The notes: generated by a model not told the origin, from the sequence alone. Positions 15,192 through 24,557 are shown, counted from the stretch's first letter. The stretch: DNA of 64,000 nt from Protula sp. h YS-2021 (GCA_949752745.1 OX457029.1:46730000-46793999); one strand, 5' to 3'. Translations and numbers: made by a program.

Positions 15192-18100
15192 CTGTTGCTG
15201 CCGCTGCTGCCGCCGCTGCCTTGTAATGCCCATGCGCTAAAGTGGAATAGCCATCATTTAACACGTATCGCTTATCATCAAAGGGGGAGAGAGCTACTTT
15301 CCTCAACTTCTCCGAGAAAATCTGGTGGTTATGACTTCGAATGATGTGTCCTGTCACCATCATTTGCGTTTGGTTGAACAAACTGTCTTTATATTGCTGA
15401 TGTTTCATACGTCTTTGACACGCATGAGTAATCCCTTTGGCTGTACGTTTTTCTTTCCCACCATACATCATACTGTACATTTTTGGCCGAAGTCCAACAA
15501 ACTCTTCAATGGGGATACCTGCCGTCTCATCTTTCATTTTCCCAAGCACTTTCTTGTTCACGGTGGAATGCAAGAAATGATCGGGGGGATAGTCACTTGT
15601 GTCGAACAAGTCAGCATCTTCCTGCATATCCTTGTAGATATCATCCGTTTCTATGTCATAACATAGACTGTCGGTGTCACTGAACAACAGCTTGGCGTCA
15701 GGATACTTGGTCATGATGTAGTTGTAATGAAAGTCAAACATGAGCACTTTGCTGAGGTCAAGAATGGTGAAGCCGACTTGAATGGGCTTATCCAGAAGCA
15801 AATCCACTTTGTGTAAATGTACCGCGGTCAAATCGTCATTGAAAATTCTAAATTGGTGGAATGAAGGTTTGGCTACAAGTTTCTTGAACCGCTTTTCCTG
15901 GTGAACGAGTTCCACTTTGATGCGCTTTCTCACATTTTCCATGGTTTTGCCAAATACAGAGTTGTTCATCAATTTGAAAAAGTCTTTCTCAAACGGGTTC
16001 TTAGCCAACTTTCTCTTTTCCGTGTTCAACGAGATGTATTTCGCCAACCATTTGCTCTGTGTAAACATGATAGCCCGATGCACCTTCGTGACTTTCAATC
16101 CCAGTGACACATATTGCTGTAAATTTCTATAATGAAGTACATAGTTCTTCTTGTCACACAAGTTGGGAATGAGCTTTTCACTGGGTTTATCTTTCATGTT
16201 CAACTCTTTCCGTAGCTTCTGACTATACCCGGATAATTCTCCCACCTTCACACATTTCCGTTCTGGAGCTACTGGGTAGTGATTATGACTATCATGGATT
16301 GAATATGGATATTCCAAATCCACCTCTAAAATGTATCCAATCTCATCCTCTTCATCCACTTCCATGAAGTTAATGGATTCTGGCTCGTTCACCCACATAA
16401 ATCCACTTTCTGGCATACTTTGTGACATGGCCCAGCCGTACAAGTTGTTTGCGTCGAGGTACATCAGGTAATGGGTTGGTTGCATAGGGTCATACTCTGC
16501 TACGTAGGGGTTATTTGCTTTCGCATACTTGTGTGTGATGACAGATATTCCTCCACGTAGACCTTGTTCAACCATTTGATACATGTCAATGTCATTGATC
16601 AATTCCAACTTCACCTTTGTCGCTTTTAACATCGCATCCCACGACAGTCCTGGCGCTGTATAGTAGTGGGCAGGATCCAATTCATACGTGTTAAGACACA
16701 CTTGACGAAAATTTTCAAACACGTCAGCCAACAGCAATACATCCGATTTCAGGTATAAGTCGTGGTATTCACCAAATGTAGTGCAGTGGAATGTCTCCCA
16801 CACCTTCTGTGCATGCACATAATCCTCATCGCTAATGCCTTCTTCACTGAGCAGACTGTAAAACTTGTCCTTGGACGGCAGTTGTGTTTCAGCAAACTTG
16901 GATGGCTCATCCACGTAATCATAGGGGTACACTCCCTTTCTCAACAGTAACTCTTGCTGGTCGCTATCGTGAATGTGAGAGGTCATGTTATAAAAGGTAT
17001 CTTTCCCTTCTGCCGCCAGGTTGGATACCAACTTCTGTAGAGAAGTACCCATGAACTGATAACTGTCTGTAAATTTCAGATTGCTCATGGTGAATGCAAT
17101 ATATTTCTCAACGGTGTTGGGAATAACCGTAAGCGTTTCATCTTTGAATTTGCCAATTTCCTCCATGATTAAATGGCTGTCATAGCCTCGCAAATTGTGG
17201 AAAAAGACAGGGATGATAAACGAATCTTTAACACCCTGCTGATCCTTTCGAAATCGGAATTGCAAATTGCATTCACTATGTGCAGCTCCACGGTATTTGC
17301 CATTGATATGGTCATGATCTCTCACACAATCTGCTCCTAGAGGCTCATGACAAATGTAGCAATCCACAGCAGTCCTGAAATCCTCTTTGTCTTCACGAGT
17401 CATGACCAACTTCTTTGGCTGCTGTAAACCCTGCACAATACGATCACGCTCATTCACCATATGGTCTAAAAAGACTTTCACAGCATTGTCTCCTCGATAC
17501 ACGACTGGGGCATGTGTGTCATACTGGCTCACAACCACATAGGCGAAGCTGTTTGGACGATGATGTTGGTACTTGTCTCCTTCTTCATGCTTTTGCGTGA
17601 AACATTCAAAGTCTGCATAAATCACAAAAGGTGCTCGCTGTTGTTTGGCTACATTCTTAAACTTGATAAACGGTTCCTTGGGGAATGATAAACGTTGCGC
17701 TCCATGCTTGCCACACACTTCGCGATGCTTATCTAACAGATCTTGTCGTATAAACCCGTGAAGGCAGTTGAAACAATAAAATGCACTTCCATTATGCTTT
17801 GATCGATAAGCCATCAGTTTGCTGAAATTCTTGATGAGACAGTAATGTCTTGTCCTGTCATTACTAATCAAAAGTAAGTTGATTTCTCTCGCGCTGTTGG
17901 CGCTGTTGGCGCTGTTGGCGCTGTTAGCGCTGGTGTTTCGACTCAGTTGTATCGGAACAACGACATCCTGTTCATATCCAAACACGTTGATGGATACATT
18001 ATTCTCCTTTTCAAACTTTGGAATGGCCGTAATCGGTGTGGGAAATGTCATGCCTTCCACCTTTAATTCGTTCTCAAATGGCTTGTATCGATGCACACGC

Positions 18101-18858
18101 TCTGGGTTTGCATCTGTTGAAGGGTGAAGGTGAGCCAGTACCGACCATAAGAAGCACTTGTTATCTTTATTCTTAATGTTTAATACAGCCTTTGTATTCT
18201 TCACTTTCTTCGGCAGGTCCATATAACAGCTTGCTTCCAGAGGTGTTGATGTAGCTGTATGCACTTCAATATACAGGATGTTATCCAACACCCAGCCAGA
18301 ACCTTGTCGCTCATGTTCATCAAACTTGGTAAACAATTCTTTATAGGCTTCTGGCAAGTCCTGCTCAATATCCCCTGGATTGTAGGCTATATATGTTCGA
18401 CTGCTGATAAAAGCATTATCCACTTGTTCTACCATCACCCCTTCAGCATTCGCTGTCATTTTCTTGAAGCGTGCATGTACGACAATGTACCATTTCATTC
18501 CATCATTTAACGTTTCTCGTAAATGTGCCTTAATCCGATTCTCTTGTTGCCGCATTTCAAGTAATAAATCCGATCCATCTTCAGGCTCAAACCGTCTTTC
18601 CTGCGCGTTTTCACCAAGACTCACTCTTCTCCCTCTCCCTACTTGCACTGTCTTTGGTTCTTTGCATACATGTGTGTCAAACGCATCCATAGATGGAAAT
18701 ATCTTAACACATCCATAGCAAAGGAACGGATCAGGTCTGATAATACTATCTTCCAGCGTCTTTTGTCTCTTCACTTCTATCTGCTGAATAAGCTCTTCCC
18801 GAGCACGTTTCAACCTTGCTTGTTTCGTAGCCATCCTTGTTGTTGCCGCTGCTGTCAT
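15187..18858 (-). CDS. POLB: Protein-primed-type family B DNA polymerase
   Basis: The complete protein has 1223 residues. In order: a C2H2-type finger near residues 48-65; an N-terminal domain with DNKCFLWSVLAHLHP (about 233) and TRHYCLI; a second Cys/His finger (CFNCLHGF...H...C, about 363-383); ExoI ADFECF (about 416); an inserted HNH/endonuclease VII-like zinc segment (CYIC, DHDHINGKYRGAAHSECN, about 501-531); ExoII NLRGYDSHL (about 556); ExoIII-like EYHDLYLKSD (about 698). Motif A follows as YLDANNLYGW (about 801), then motif B KLMNNSVFGK and motif C SDTDS. All catalytic acidic residues are present. It starts at ATG 18858, 30 bases after its TATA box. An Asn-Ser-Ala repeat near 310-323 is expanded relative to element 2. 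It replicates the element from protein-capped ends. Confidence 0.95.
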   Translation of the reverse strand: MTAAATTRMATKQARLKRAREELIQQIEVKRQKTLEDSIIRPDPFLCYGCVKIFPSMDAFDTHVCKEPKTVQVGRGRRVSLGENAQERRFEPEDGSDLLLEMRQQENRIKAHLRETLNDGMKWYIVVHARFKKMTANAEGVMVEQVDNAFISSRTYIAYNPGDIEQDLPEAYKELFTKFDEHERQGSGWVLDNILYIEVHTATSTPLEASCYMDLPKKVKNTKAVLNIKNKDNKCFLWSVLAHLHPSTDANPERVHRYKPFENELKVEGMTFPTPITAIPKFEKENNVSINVFGYEQDVVVPIQLSRNTSANSANSANSANSAREINLLLISNDRTRHYCLIKNFSKLMAYRSKHNGSAFYCFNCLHGFIRQDLLDKHREVCGKHGAQRLSFPKEPFIKFKNVAKQQRAPFVIYADFECFTQKHEEGDKYQHHRPNSFAYVVVSQYDTHAPVVYRGDNAVKVFLDHMVNERDRIVQGLQQPKKLVMTREDKEDFRTAVDCYICHEPLGADCVRDHDHINGKYRGAAHSECNLQFRFRKDQQGVKDSFIIPVFFHNLRGYDSHLIMEEIGKFKDETLTVIPNTVEKYIAFTMSNLKFTDSYQFMGTSLQKLVSNLAAEGKDTFYNMTSHIHDSDQQELLLRKGVYPYDYVDEPSKFAETQLPSKDKFYSLLSEEGISDEDYVHAQKVWETFHCTTFGEYHDLYLKSDVLLLADVFENFRQVCLNTYELDPAHYYTAPGLSWDAMLKATKVKLELINDIDMYQMVEQGLRGGISVITHKYAKANNPYVAEYDPMQPTHYLMYLDANNLYGWAMSQSMPESGFMWVNEPESINFMEVDEEDEIGYILEVDLEYPYSIHDSHNHYPVAPERKCVKVGELSGYSQKLRKELNMKDKPSEKLIPNLCDKKNYVLHYRNLQQYVSLGLKVTKVHRAIMFTQSKWLAKYISLNTEKRKLAKNPFEKDFFKLMNNSVFGKTMENVRKRIKVELVHQEKRFKKLVAKPSFHQFRIFNDDLTAVHLHKVDLLLDKPIQVGFTILDLSKVLMFDFHYNYIMTKYPDAKLLFSDTDSLCYDIETDDIYKDMQEDADLFDTSDYPPDHFLHSTVNKKVLGKMKDETAGIPIEEFVGLRPKMYSMMYGGKEKRTAKGITHACQRRMKHQQYKDSLFNQTQMMVTGHIIRSHNHQIFSEKLRKVALSPFDDKRYVLNDGYSTLAHGHYKAAAAAAAATV

Positions 18859-18887
18859 CAACTGTTCTGATGTTCTCCCCTCCCTCC

Positions 18888-18896
18888 CCTTTTATA
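18888..18896 (-). promoter_or_regulatory. Polymerase promoter TATA box
   Basis: TATAAAAGG on the minus strand, preceded by CCGTCCGCG and an inverted TAGTTTAACTACAG-type block. The whole segment is copied in inverted orientation at 21490-21620. Confidence 0.7.
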
Positions 18897-18954
18897 CGCG
18901 GACGGACTTTAGTTACTGTAGTTAAACTACAGCGTGAGAAGAGAAAAGAGCTCT

Positions 18955-19129
18955 TTGAAGTTTAAAAAATCATTTTATTTACAACTATTTCATATATTCA
19001 TATATTCATATGCTTTCATATATACATTCGAAATATGCTATTCAAACACTAAAACACTAAAACACTAAAACACTTAAGTTAAAAGTTAAACGTTAAAAAA
19101 CACTAAAACACTAAAGTTAAAAGTTAAAC

Positions 19130-19171
<42 letters not shown>

Positions 19172-19240
19172 ACTACAGTTAAACCACTAAAGTTAAATAC
19201 GAATGATTTTCAGTCACCATTTTTTCCATGTCAAACTCTC
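18955..19240. repeat. AT-rich repeats and A-tract behind the polymerase
   Basis: Repeats of ACACTAAA and GTTAAACGTTAAA, an A-run at about 19135-19170, and a block ATTTCATATATTCATATATTC. The segment is the inverted counterpart of 20947-21490. Confidence 0.7.
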
Positions 19241-19249
19241 CGCAGGGCT

Positions 19250-19780
19250 TTACCAGCACGCCGGCTCACCACAATCGCACTGGTAGCGATAAAACTGATT
19301 CATCGTGAATGGTCTCTTGGCACATTTAAACGGATGCATGTTGTAATATCTAAAGTTTTTCAATGATGCTCCACACCACCAGCAATCCAACAACGGTTCG
19401 GGTCCTGGCAATAATGCTGTGAAGTTATATGACAGCAGTCCGCCGCAGGTCTTACAACAATAACGCCTGGGTGCTTCATGCTTTACTGGACAATTATGCG
19501 ACTGTCCATCATACTCCAGTAAGCAGAAGCATTTGAAACATTCCGTTGTCAGTGTGATCATGCCGCAGCCTTTCTTCCACACCCTGTAATTGTACCTCTT
19601 CTGCTCCTCCTCCACAGGTGTTACAGATGACGGAAAATGCAAAGTTTCCTCTAAGGCATACTTCATCTCTGCCTCCACCTTTGCTTTCTCTTTCTCTTCA
19701 TTCAATGGTGTGCGAATCATCACTGCCTCATTTGGTTTGAATTGACTTAGATCATCTATGGCATCTGCTGACGAGTTCAT
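19250..19780 (-). CDS. Zinc-rich accessory protein
   Basis: The 176-residue Cys-rich protein has an N-terminal MNSSADAIDDLSQFKPNEAV, then acidic and basic helices, then multiple Cys pairs: CFKCFC, SHNC, YCCKTCGG, CWWCG and a terminal QCDCGEPACW. These suggest several zinc ribbons or a RING-related arrangement. The start is set at 19780 because a minus-strand TATA box at 19820-19827 would start transcription near 19795, below an alternative ATG at 19807. It also aligns with the element 2 homologue (24558-24833), which has lost the whole zinc region. The function is unknown. Confidence 0.7.
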   Translation of the reverse strand: MNSSADAIDDLSQFKPNEAVMIRTPLNEEKEKAKVEAEMKYALEETLHFPSSVTPVEEEQKRYNYRVWKKGCGMITLTTECFKCFCLLEYDGQSHNCPVKHEAPRRYCCKTCGGLLSYNFTALLPGPEPLLDCWWCGASLKNFRYYNMHPFKCAKRPFTMNQFYRYQCDCGEPACW

Positions 19781-19819
19781 CTTGTTTGTGTGTGTGTTAA
19801 ATGACATCTCCTCGACTCA

Positions 19820-19827
19820 CTTATATA
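19820..19827 (-). promoter_or_regulatory. TATA box of the zinc-rich gene
   Basis: TATATAAG on the minus strand, about 40 bases before the chosen ATG. The surrounding AACTCACTATATAAG and the adjoining G-tract resemble the promoter module of the gene at 3668 at the other end. Confidence 0.6.
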
Positions 19828-19834
19828 GTGAGTT

Positions 19835-20310
19835 TTGGGAGGGGGGAGGGGGAGGGGGAGGGGGGAGGGTTAACTCTTCTTTAGTGATAGGGGAGGGGGG
19901 GGGTCGATACCCTGTTCTTGGGGTGAGAGCTGTCACTCTCGGGAGGGGAGGAGGGGGGGGGGGCTAGTACAGCGCTTCATCAACGCTTCGGCGGAAGCTG
20001 TTATTTTAAATGCCGTAATCACATCGACAACTGCACAAAATGACGTTTACACTACCATCCATTTCGTCAAGAAAAAAAATGAAACCTAACATGTTTCTTT
20101 TTTTGGGAAAAAAATGATTTTTTAACTCTTCTTTGGTTGTAGGGAGGGGGGGGGGGGTCGTCGTCGACACGCTGTGCGCTGTACGCTGTACAGGGGGGGG
20201 GTCGTCGTCGACACGCTGTGCGCTGAGCGCGCTGTACAGGGGGGGGGGGTCGTCGTCGACACGCTGTGCGCTGAGCGCGCTGCACAGGGGGGGGGTGGTC
20301 TGACGTCGAT
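19835..20310. repeat. G-tract modules and subterminal inverted repeat, right arm
   Basis: Runs of 8-10 or more G separated by repeated GTCGTCGTCGACACGCTGTGCGCTG units (three copies) and a GTTAACTCTTCTTTAGTGATAGGGG block that is the inverse of sequence at 3431-3460 and 3570-3592. With 2661-2880 it forms the subterminal inverted repeat. Dense G-runs could form quadruplexes. No gene is seen. Confidence 0.7.
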
Positions 20311-20319
20311 CGGCTGCAG

Positions 20320-20327
20320 AGTATATA
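20320..20327 (+). promoter_or_regulatory. Candidate TATA box of the RING gene
   Basis: AGTATATAATGC about 110 bases before the ATG at 20432. A second AT-rich TATATACATT lies nearer. Assignment is tentative. Confidence 0.4.
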
Positions 20328-20431
20328 ATGCCCTCCGCGCCTCTCCAACTTTTAAAAAATCATATTCATATATACATTTGAAATCTGCTATTAAAACACT
20401 AAAACACTTCAATCTTCATATAACTACTATC

Positions 20432-20947
20432 ATGGAACTCTATTTTCATTTGGATGGCGAGAAGAATATCCAATCCGTTGAGAAGTGTGAATTTGAACCA
20501 CGGCGCCTGCGAGAAATATCATACAGGAAACACTTTGCACAGATGCTGCCTGATCCAAAGAACATTGGAGTCGTTAGCATACCAGTTACTTTTGACCGTA
20601 GCATTACAATGGGGAAGCGAATTGAAAATATTGAAGATGGTAAATTCAATCACGCATACATCAGGACCTATATGCTGGGGGAACAAATACCAAGCACTAT
20701 GGAGGAAGAGGAATACTCGGAATGGGCAGACTACTTTCTAAGACGTGATTTTGCGACCTGCCCCAGATGTGATGTCTTTATGCTCTATGACAAGAGCATA
20801 GCTCTGGAGTGTGGACATGCAGCGTGCCTCCATTGCTCCCTGATGGCGGCTTTACTGGAAGCCTTTGCAGGAAACTACACGATGCAGTGCCTCACCTGTG
20901 ATATCAAGACAGACATCTTCCTGTTTGGATCCCAACAGGTATTTTAG
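20432..20947 (+). CDS. RING-finger protein, possibly spliced
   Basis: The 171-residue frame has a RING-type cysteine pattern in its C-terminal third: CPRC, then CGHAACLHC after about 16 residues, then CLTC. RING proteins act as ubiquitin E3 ligases, and virus-borne ones often redirect host degradation. The N-terminal part (DPKNIGVVSIPVTFDRS) is unfamiliar. At 20938 CAACAG|GTATTT could be a donor, with an acceptor CTCAACAG at 21145-21152. Splicing in phase 0 would replace the last two residues with 15 more ending at 21200 (QCGRETC), reminiscent of the zinc-rich gene's terminus. There is no counterpart in element 2. ATG 20432 is chosen as first Met after the promoter; the upstream open frame is G-tract repeat. 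Confidence 0.65.
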   Translation: MELYFHLDGEKNIQSVEKCEFEPRRLREISYRKHFAQMLPDPKNIGVVSIPVTFDRSITMGKRIENIEDGKFNHAYIRTYMLGEQIPSTMEEEEYSEWADYFLRRDFATCPRCDVFMLYDKSIALECGHAACLHCSLMAALLEAFAGNYTMQCLTCDIKTDIFLFGSQQVF

Positions 20948-21490
20948 TGTTTTAATAGCATATTTCGAATGTATATATGAAAGCATATGAATATATGATT
21001 TTTTAACGTTTAACTTTTAGTATTTTTAGTGTTTTTTTTTAACTTTAGTGTTTTAATAGCATATTTCGAATGTATATATGAAAGCATATGAATATATGAA
21101 TATATGAATATGAAATAGTTGTAAATAAAATGATTTGTTTGACTCTCAACAGATGGACCAATGCGGCCGGGAAACTTGCGATATTATCAAATACAAGTGA
21201 AACACAACTAAAACCATGCGGAGTGTGGGAACAAATGGTGACTGAAAATCATTGGAACTTCTTTTAGTGTTTTAGTGTTCTTTAACGTTTAACTTTTAAC
21301 TTTAGTGTTTTAGTGTTTTAATAGCAGATTTCAAATGTATATATGAATATGATTTTTAACGTTTAACTTTTAACTTTTAGTGTTTTTAGTGTTTTTTAAC
21401 GTTTAACTTTTAACTTTAGTGTTTTAATGTTTTTAATAGCATATTTCCAATGTATATATGAATATGAAATAGTTGTAAATAAAATGATTT
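20947..21490. repeat. AT-rich repeat block, inverse of 18955-19240
   Basis: Several units of TTTAGTGTTTTAATAGCATATTTC, GAATGTATATATGAAAGCATATG and TTAACGTTTAACTTTTAAC, the inverse of the block behind the polymerase. It includes GTAAATAAAATGATT twice (AATAAA at 21124 and about 21478) and a copy of the zinc-rich gene's 3' flank (GTGACTGAAAATCATT). Apart from the putative second RING exon (21153-21200) no coding sequence is supported. Confidence 0.7.
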
Positions 21491-21637
21491 TTAAACTTTA
21501 AAGAGCTCTTTTCTCTTCTCTCGCTGCCACGCTGTAGTTTAACTACAGTAACTAAAGTCCGTCCGCGTATAAAAGGGGAGGGGAGAACATCAGAACAGTT
21601 GATGGCAGCAGCAACGAATGTCTGGGATATGCTTTAA
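21490..21637 (+). pseudogene. Inverted copy of polymerase promoter and first codons
   Basis: This is a near-copy, in inverse orientation, of 18845-18960: AAAGAGCTCTTTTCTC, GTAGTTTAACTACAGTAAC, CCGTCCGCGTATAAAAGG, then ATCAGAACAGTTGATG. After four or five polymerase codons it diverges and stops at 21635-21637. It is an orphan promoter pointing to the right end of the element and the host DNA beyond. Confidence 0.75.
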
Positions 21638-21985
21638 AAAATAAAAAAAAAACCGTCTCCCCGCCTTTCTTTCAAGGCGTGGCAGCGGCGGCCGCAAAAA
21701 AAAAAAAAACTCTCCCCAACCCCGTCTCGTTTCACCCCCCCCCCCTCCCTCCCTCTCAGTCACCCTCTCAACATCCCCATACAACGTTTCACCGGAAACA
21801 TCTTTCTTTCACTCGCAATCCTTCCAACTGCATCAAATGACGTTTTCTTTCGTCATCCACTTTCGCTCCCAAAAAGTGCAGTGGCTCATCCATTTTTCCG
21901 TGCTATGCAAAAATGCAGTAGCTCTCTCATCCACTTCTTGGTATCCAAGCAAAAAATGCAGTAGCTCTCTCATTATATAACTACT
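21638..21985. other. Right terminal segment of element 1
   Basis: Non-coding, with A-runs and C-runs to about 21750. Three copies of GCAGT(A/G)GCTC(T/A)... within CTCATCCA-type units follow at about 21878-21975, ending CATTATATAACTACT. The inverse begins AGTAGTTATATAATG, as expected for a Polinton end. No matching left arm is present in the assembled sequence. Confidence 0.6.
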
Positions 21986-21991
21986 GATATA
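21986..21991. other. Probable target-site copy GATATA of element 1
   Basis: GATATA immediately follows the element end. The same GATATA starts the uninterrupted host sequence at 1996-2001. A 6-bp duplication is the Polinton norm; the left-hand junction itself is not assembled. Confidence 0.5.
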
Positions 21992-22545
21992 TGTTACCAA
22001 TAGAACCTATTCACATTAATATGACCAAGTTACGTAACATGATTTTGCATGACTCAAGAGTGTGGCAAAGAGAGATGCATATTTGAAGGAGTTACGCCTT
22101 CTTCAGTCACAATAAAGAAAGTTCCGGGACTCCTCCTCAGAAATTTTACGAGCTGTTATGTTTTATATATTTTTTTTATTTTGAGGAATGGCCTCGATGT
22201 TCAGCGAGATGTTTATGAAGTGTGAGGGTGGGGTGCTAAACCATTACCAGCGACACAGCTCTAAATCAACCTAAATAACCCGCTGTCACTCGCCTTGCTT
22301 CCCATCGTTGAATCCTGGACCTTTTTTTAAACTGTATTCTATTCATATTTCGACACCATAACATAGATACAGTCTGATTGTTATATTTATGAGAATATCA
22401 GGTGCGCGCAAGTTTTTATCAGTCTACTTATGAAAAACAACAATGAAAAATGACTTTATGCATATCCTGCCACATGGCCCAAGGTTGGGACTACTTTGAC
22501 GTGGGGTGACCACGACACCTAATCATTGTTACTGTCCAGCCGCAG
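21992..22545. other. Host DNA between the elements, no gene seen
   Basis: AT-rich sequence without convincing coding potential. Confidence 0.6.
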
Positions 22546-23776
22546 TATTCATGAAAGTTAACTCTTTGGTTTAACTGATTGGGTTAAACCAGTGGGTTAA
22601 TCAAACAAATAGATTAGCTAAGCCAATGGTTCACACCATATTCACAAAAGAAGTTTAACCGTGGTTTAACTAAACCAGTGGTTTAACTTTTGGTTTAAGT
22701 TAAACCGCAGTTAACCCAAATACGTCATCATTATTGGGGGAGAATACAGGGAATTCCCAGGGATTTTCCAAGAGACTGACACTCACTGGAAGGGGAAAAA
22801 TAATTGTGTTTTGTTTATTTTCATTTCGAAAAACCTTTTAAGATTGGCTTGCCTAGTCTTGGACCGGGGGTAGTGCAAGTGGACAATATTATGACTTCGC
22901 AGAATAACATATTTGCAAAAAAAAAAAAAACATGCGAAATGACCCCCAGGGAACGTCTAAATGACGTACGTAAATTGAAGTTGTTTCGTAGCAAACTGTC
23001 GTCATAATCGCAAAACAGATTTTTAAAGCGAAATGAATGCAATGACTGGCTAATTATTTTTAATAAAAAAAAAAAACAAACAAAAAAACAAACAAAAAAA
23101 AAACAAAAAAAAAAACAAAAAAAAAACAAAAAAAACAGGTGATTTCGTAGCGAACTGTCATCGCAACCGTTGATTGAATGTGCTTGGATAAACAACATGT
23201 GCATCACGATTGCAACCCGGCGGGGGATAGGGGCTGAGAGAGAGAGGGAGAGAGAAAAGAGAGAAAGAGAGAGGGGATATACCCATAGTAGTACCCGAAG
23301 TTTTACATTAAAATTATTTTTAATCTAGAGTTGGGGACATTACAACCTATAAACGCCCCCTTCCTCTTCCTTGGATCTGCCACTAGTAAATATAGTGTAG
23401 TTTTCATATATAATACGGACCTGTGCCTCTCCTCCCTCTGCAAAATCCTGTATTCTTCAATGCTCTCTCCATTATTTTGTCCGTAAATTTGGTATTTAGG
23501 ATAACAAGTCAATTTCAAACACAGTTGTACTTCATTCCCCTTCCCCCTCCTGGAGAGGAAAAAGGAGGAGGAACACAAATGAAATGACTGAGCCATTTCT
23601 CAGGAACTTAATCCTGGTTTAACCCACCTCACAAAAAGGGTTAACTTTTGGTTTAACCCACTGGTTAAAACCACAGTTAACTTTCGTGAATATGACGTAA
23701 GTTAACCCAATGGTTTAAACTTGGTTTAAACTGCGAAGTTAACTTTTTGGATTAAGTTATGGGTTAACTCATTTTT

Positions 23777-23782
23777 TTAACT
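23777..23782. other. Target-site duplication TTAACT, left copy
   Basis: TTAACT directly precedes the AG terminus of element 2 and is repeated exactly after its right end. Confidence 0.9.
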
Positions 23783-23810
23783 AGTAGGTAGGAAACAAGA
23801 GTTCTGGCCC

Positions 23811-24160
23811 ACTTGATGACGTCATACTGTCTGGAAGTGACGTCATCATGTCTGGACCGGAAGTGACGTCATCATGTCTGGAAGTGACGTCATCATGTCT
23901 GGACCGGAAGTGTTGTCTGGACCGGAAGTGCTGTCATCATGTCTGGACCGGAAGTGGTGTCTGGAGCGGAAGTGTTGTCTGGAGCGGAAGTGTTGTCTGG
24001 ACCGGAAGTGACGTCATCATGTCTGGAAGTGACGTCATAGCGTCTGGACCGGAAGTGCTGTCTAGACCGGAAGTGCTATCTGGAGCGGAAGTTATGATAA
24101 GCGTTAGGATAGGCGCGGCCCTCCATGACGTGATAATGACGTCATGATGACGTCATACTG
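23811..24160. promoter_or_regulatory. ETS/CRE motif array, left arm
   Basis: About eight perfect TGACGTCA palindromes (first 23817-23824, last 24148-24155) and about seven CCGGAAGTG motifs are joined by CATGTCTGGA linkers. Two sites fuse both into CCGGAAGTGACGTCA (23857-23871, 24002-24016). TGACGTCA is the CREB/ATF consensus and CCGGAAGT the ETS consensus. Binding is inferred. Confidence 0.75.
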
Positions 24161-24289
24161 TCTGGAGCGAAAGTCTGGAGCGAAAGTAGCTTGATAGTGT
24201 TGGCCGAGTCAATCATCATGAAGCCAACGAAGTCCACCTGTCAATCAGTGTAACCATGGCAACAGACCGTAAAAAAGTGATGACCCCCC

Positions 24290-24432
24290 CCCCCTAGGAC
24301 AGACTATGTACCGACCGACCCCCCCCCAGGACAGACTATGTACCGACCGACCCCCCCCCCCTAGGACAGACTATGTACCGACCGACCCCCCCCCTAGGAC
24401 AGACTATGTACCGACCGACCCCCCCCCCCCCC
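24290..24432. repeat. C-tract/linker tandem repeat, left arm
   Basis: About five C-runs of 7-13 alternate with TAGGACAGACTATGTACCGACCGA. The matching G-tracts at the right end are at 39370-39420 and 40112-40243. Confidence 0.8.
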
Positions 24433-24500
24433 ACAGGAGAGCAACAAAAACTTTTGCTGAATCAGCTTGATGAAATCGTTGATTCAGCATGATAAAATCC

Positions 24501-24507
24501 TATATAA
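24501..24507 (+). promoter_or_regulatory. TATA box of the truncated zinc gene
   Basis: CCTATATAAGTG about 55 bases before ATG 24558; mirrored by ACTTATATACG near 39290 at the other end. Confidence 0.6.
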
Positions 24508-24557
24508 GTGTGGTGTCTCAAGGCTTAGAGACATTGTCAGACATCGTCAGACACATC

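Larger units (their letters stand above)
2229..21985 (+). mobile_element. Polinton/Maverick element 1, left end missing
   Basis: The element carries the diagnostic Polinton set: family B DNA polymerase, DDE integrase with chromodomain, packaging ATPase, adenain-like protease and major capsid protein, plus accessory genes. The right terminus is placed at 21985 because the sequence ends in ACTACT, whose reverse complement starts AG as Polinton termini do. It is followed by GATATA and host sequence that also occurs uninterrupted before the gap at 1996-2028. The matching left terminal repeat is not in the assembled sequence. At least 19.7 kb is present, and the main core frames are open. Strand is given by the capsid cluster. 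Confidence 0.9.
23783..24556. repeat. Left terminal inverted repeat of element 2
   Basis: It matches the inverse of about 39240-40713 with length differences in internal repeats. The outer part holds ETS/CRE motifs. The middle has C-tracts separated by CTAGGACAGACTATGTACCGACC units (24290-24432). The inner part holds CAGCTTGATGAAATCGTTG and a TATA box. The repeat continues up to and slightly into the first gene at each end, where the encoded TPAI..DD start is shared. Confidence 0.9.

Noticed and set aside
17336..17356. Intein or self-splicing insert in the polymerase, suggested by the HNH-like segment
   Set aside because: No intein splice-junction residues and the segment is a short in-line insertion shared by both copies.
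22821..23207. Minus-strand open frame with long Phe/Cys runs
   Set aside because: Read of the A/C-rich microsatellite; not coding.
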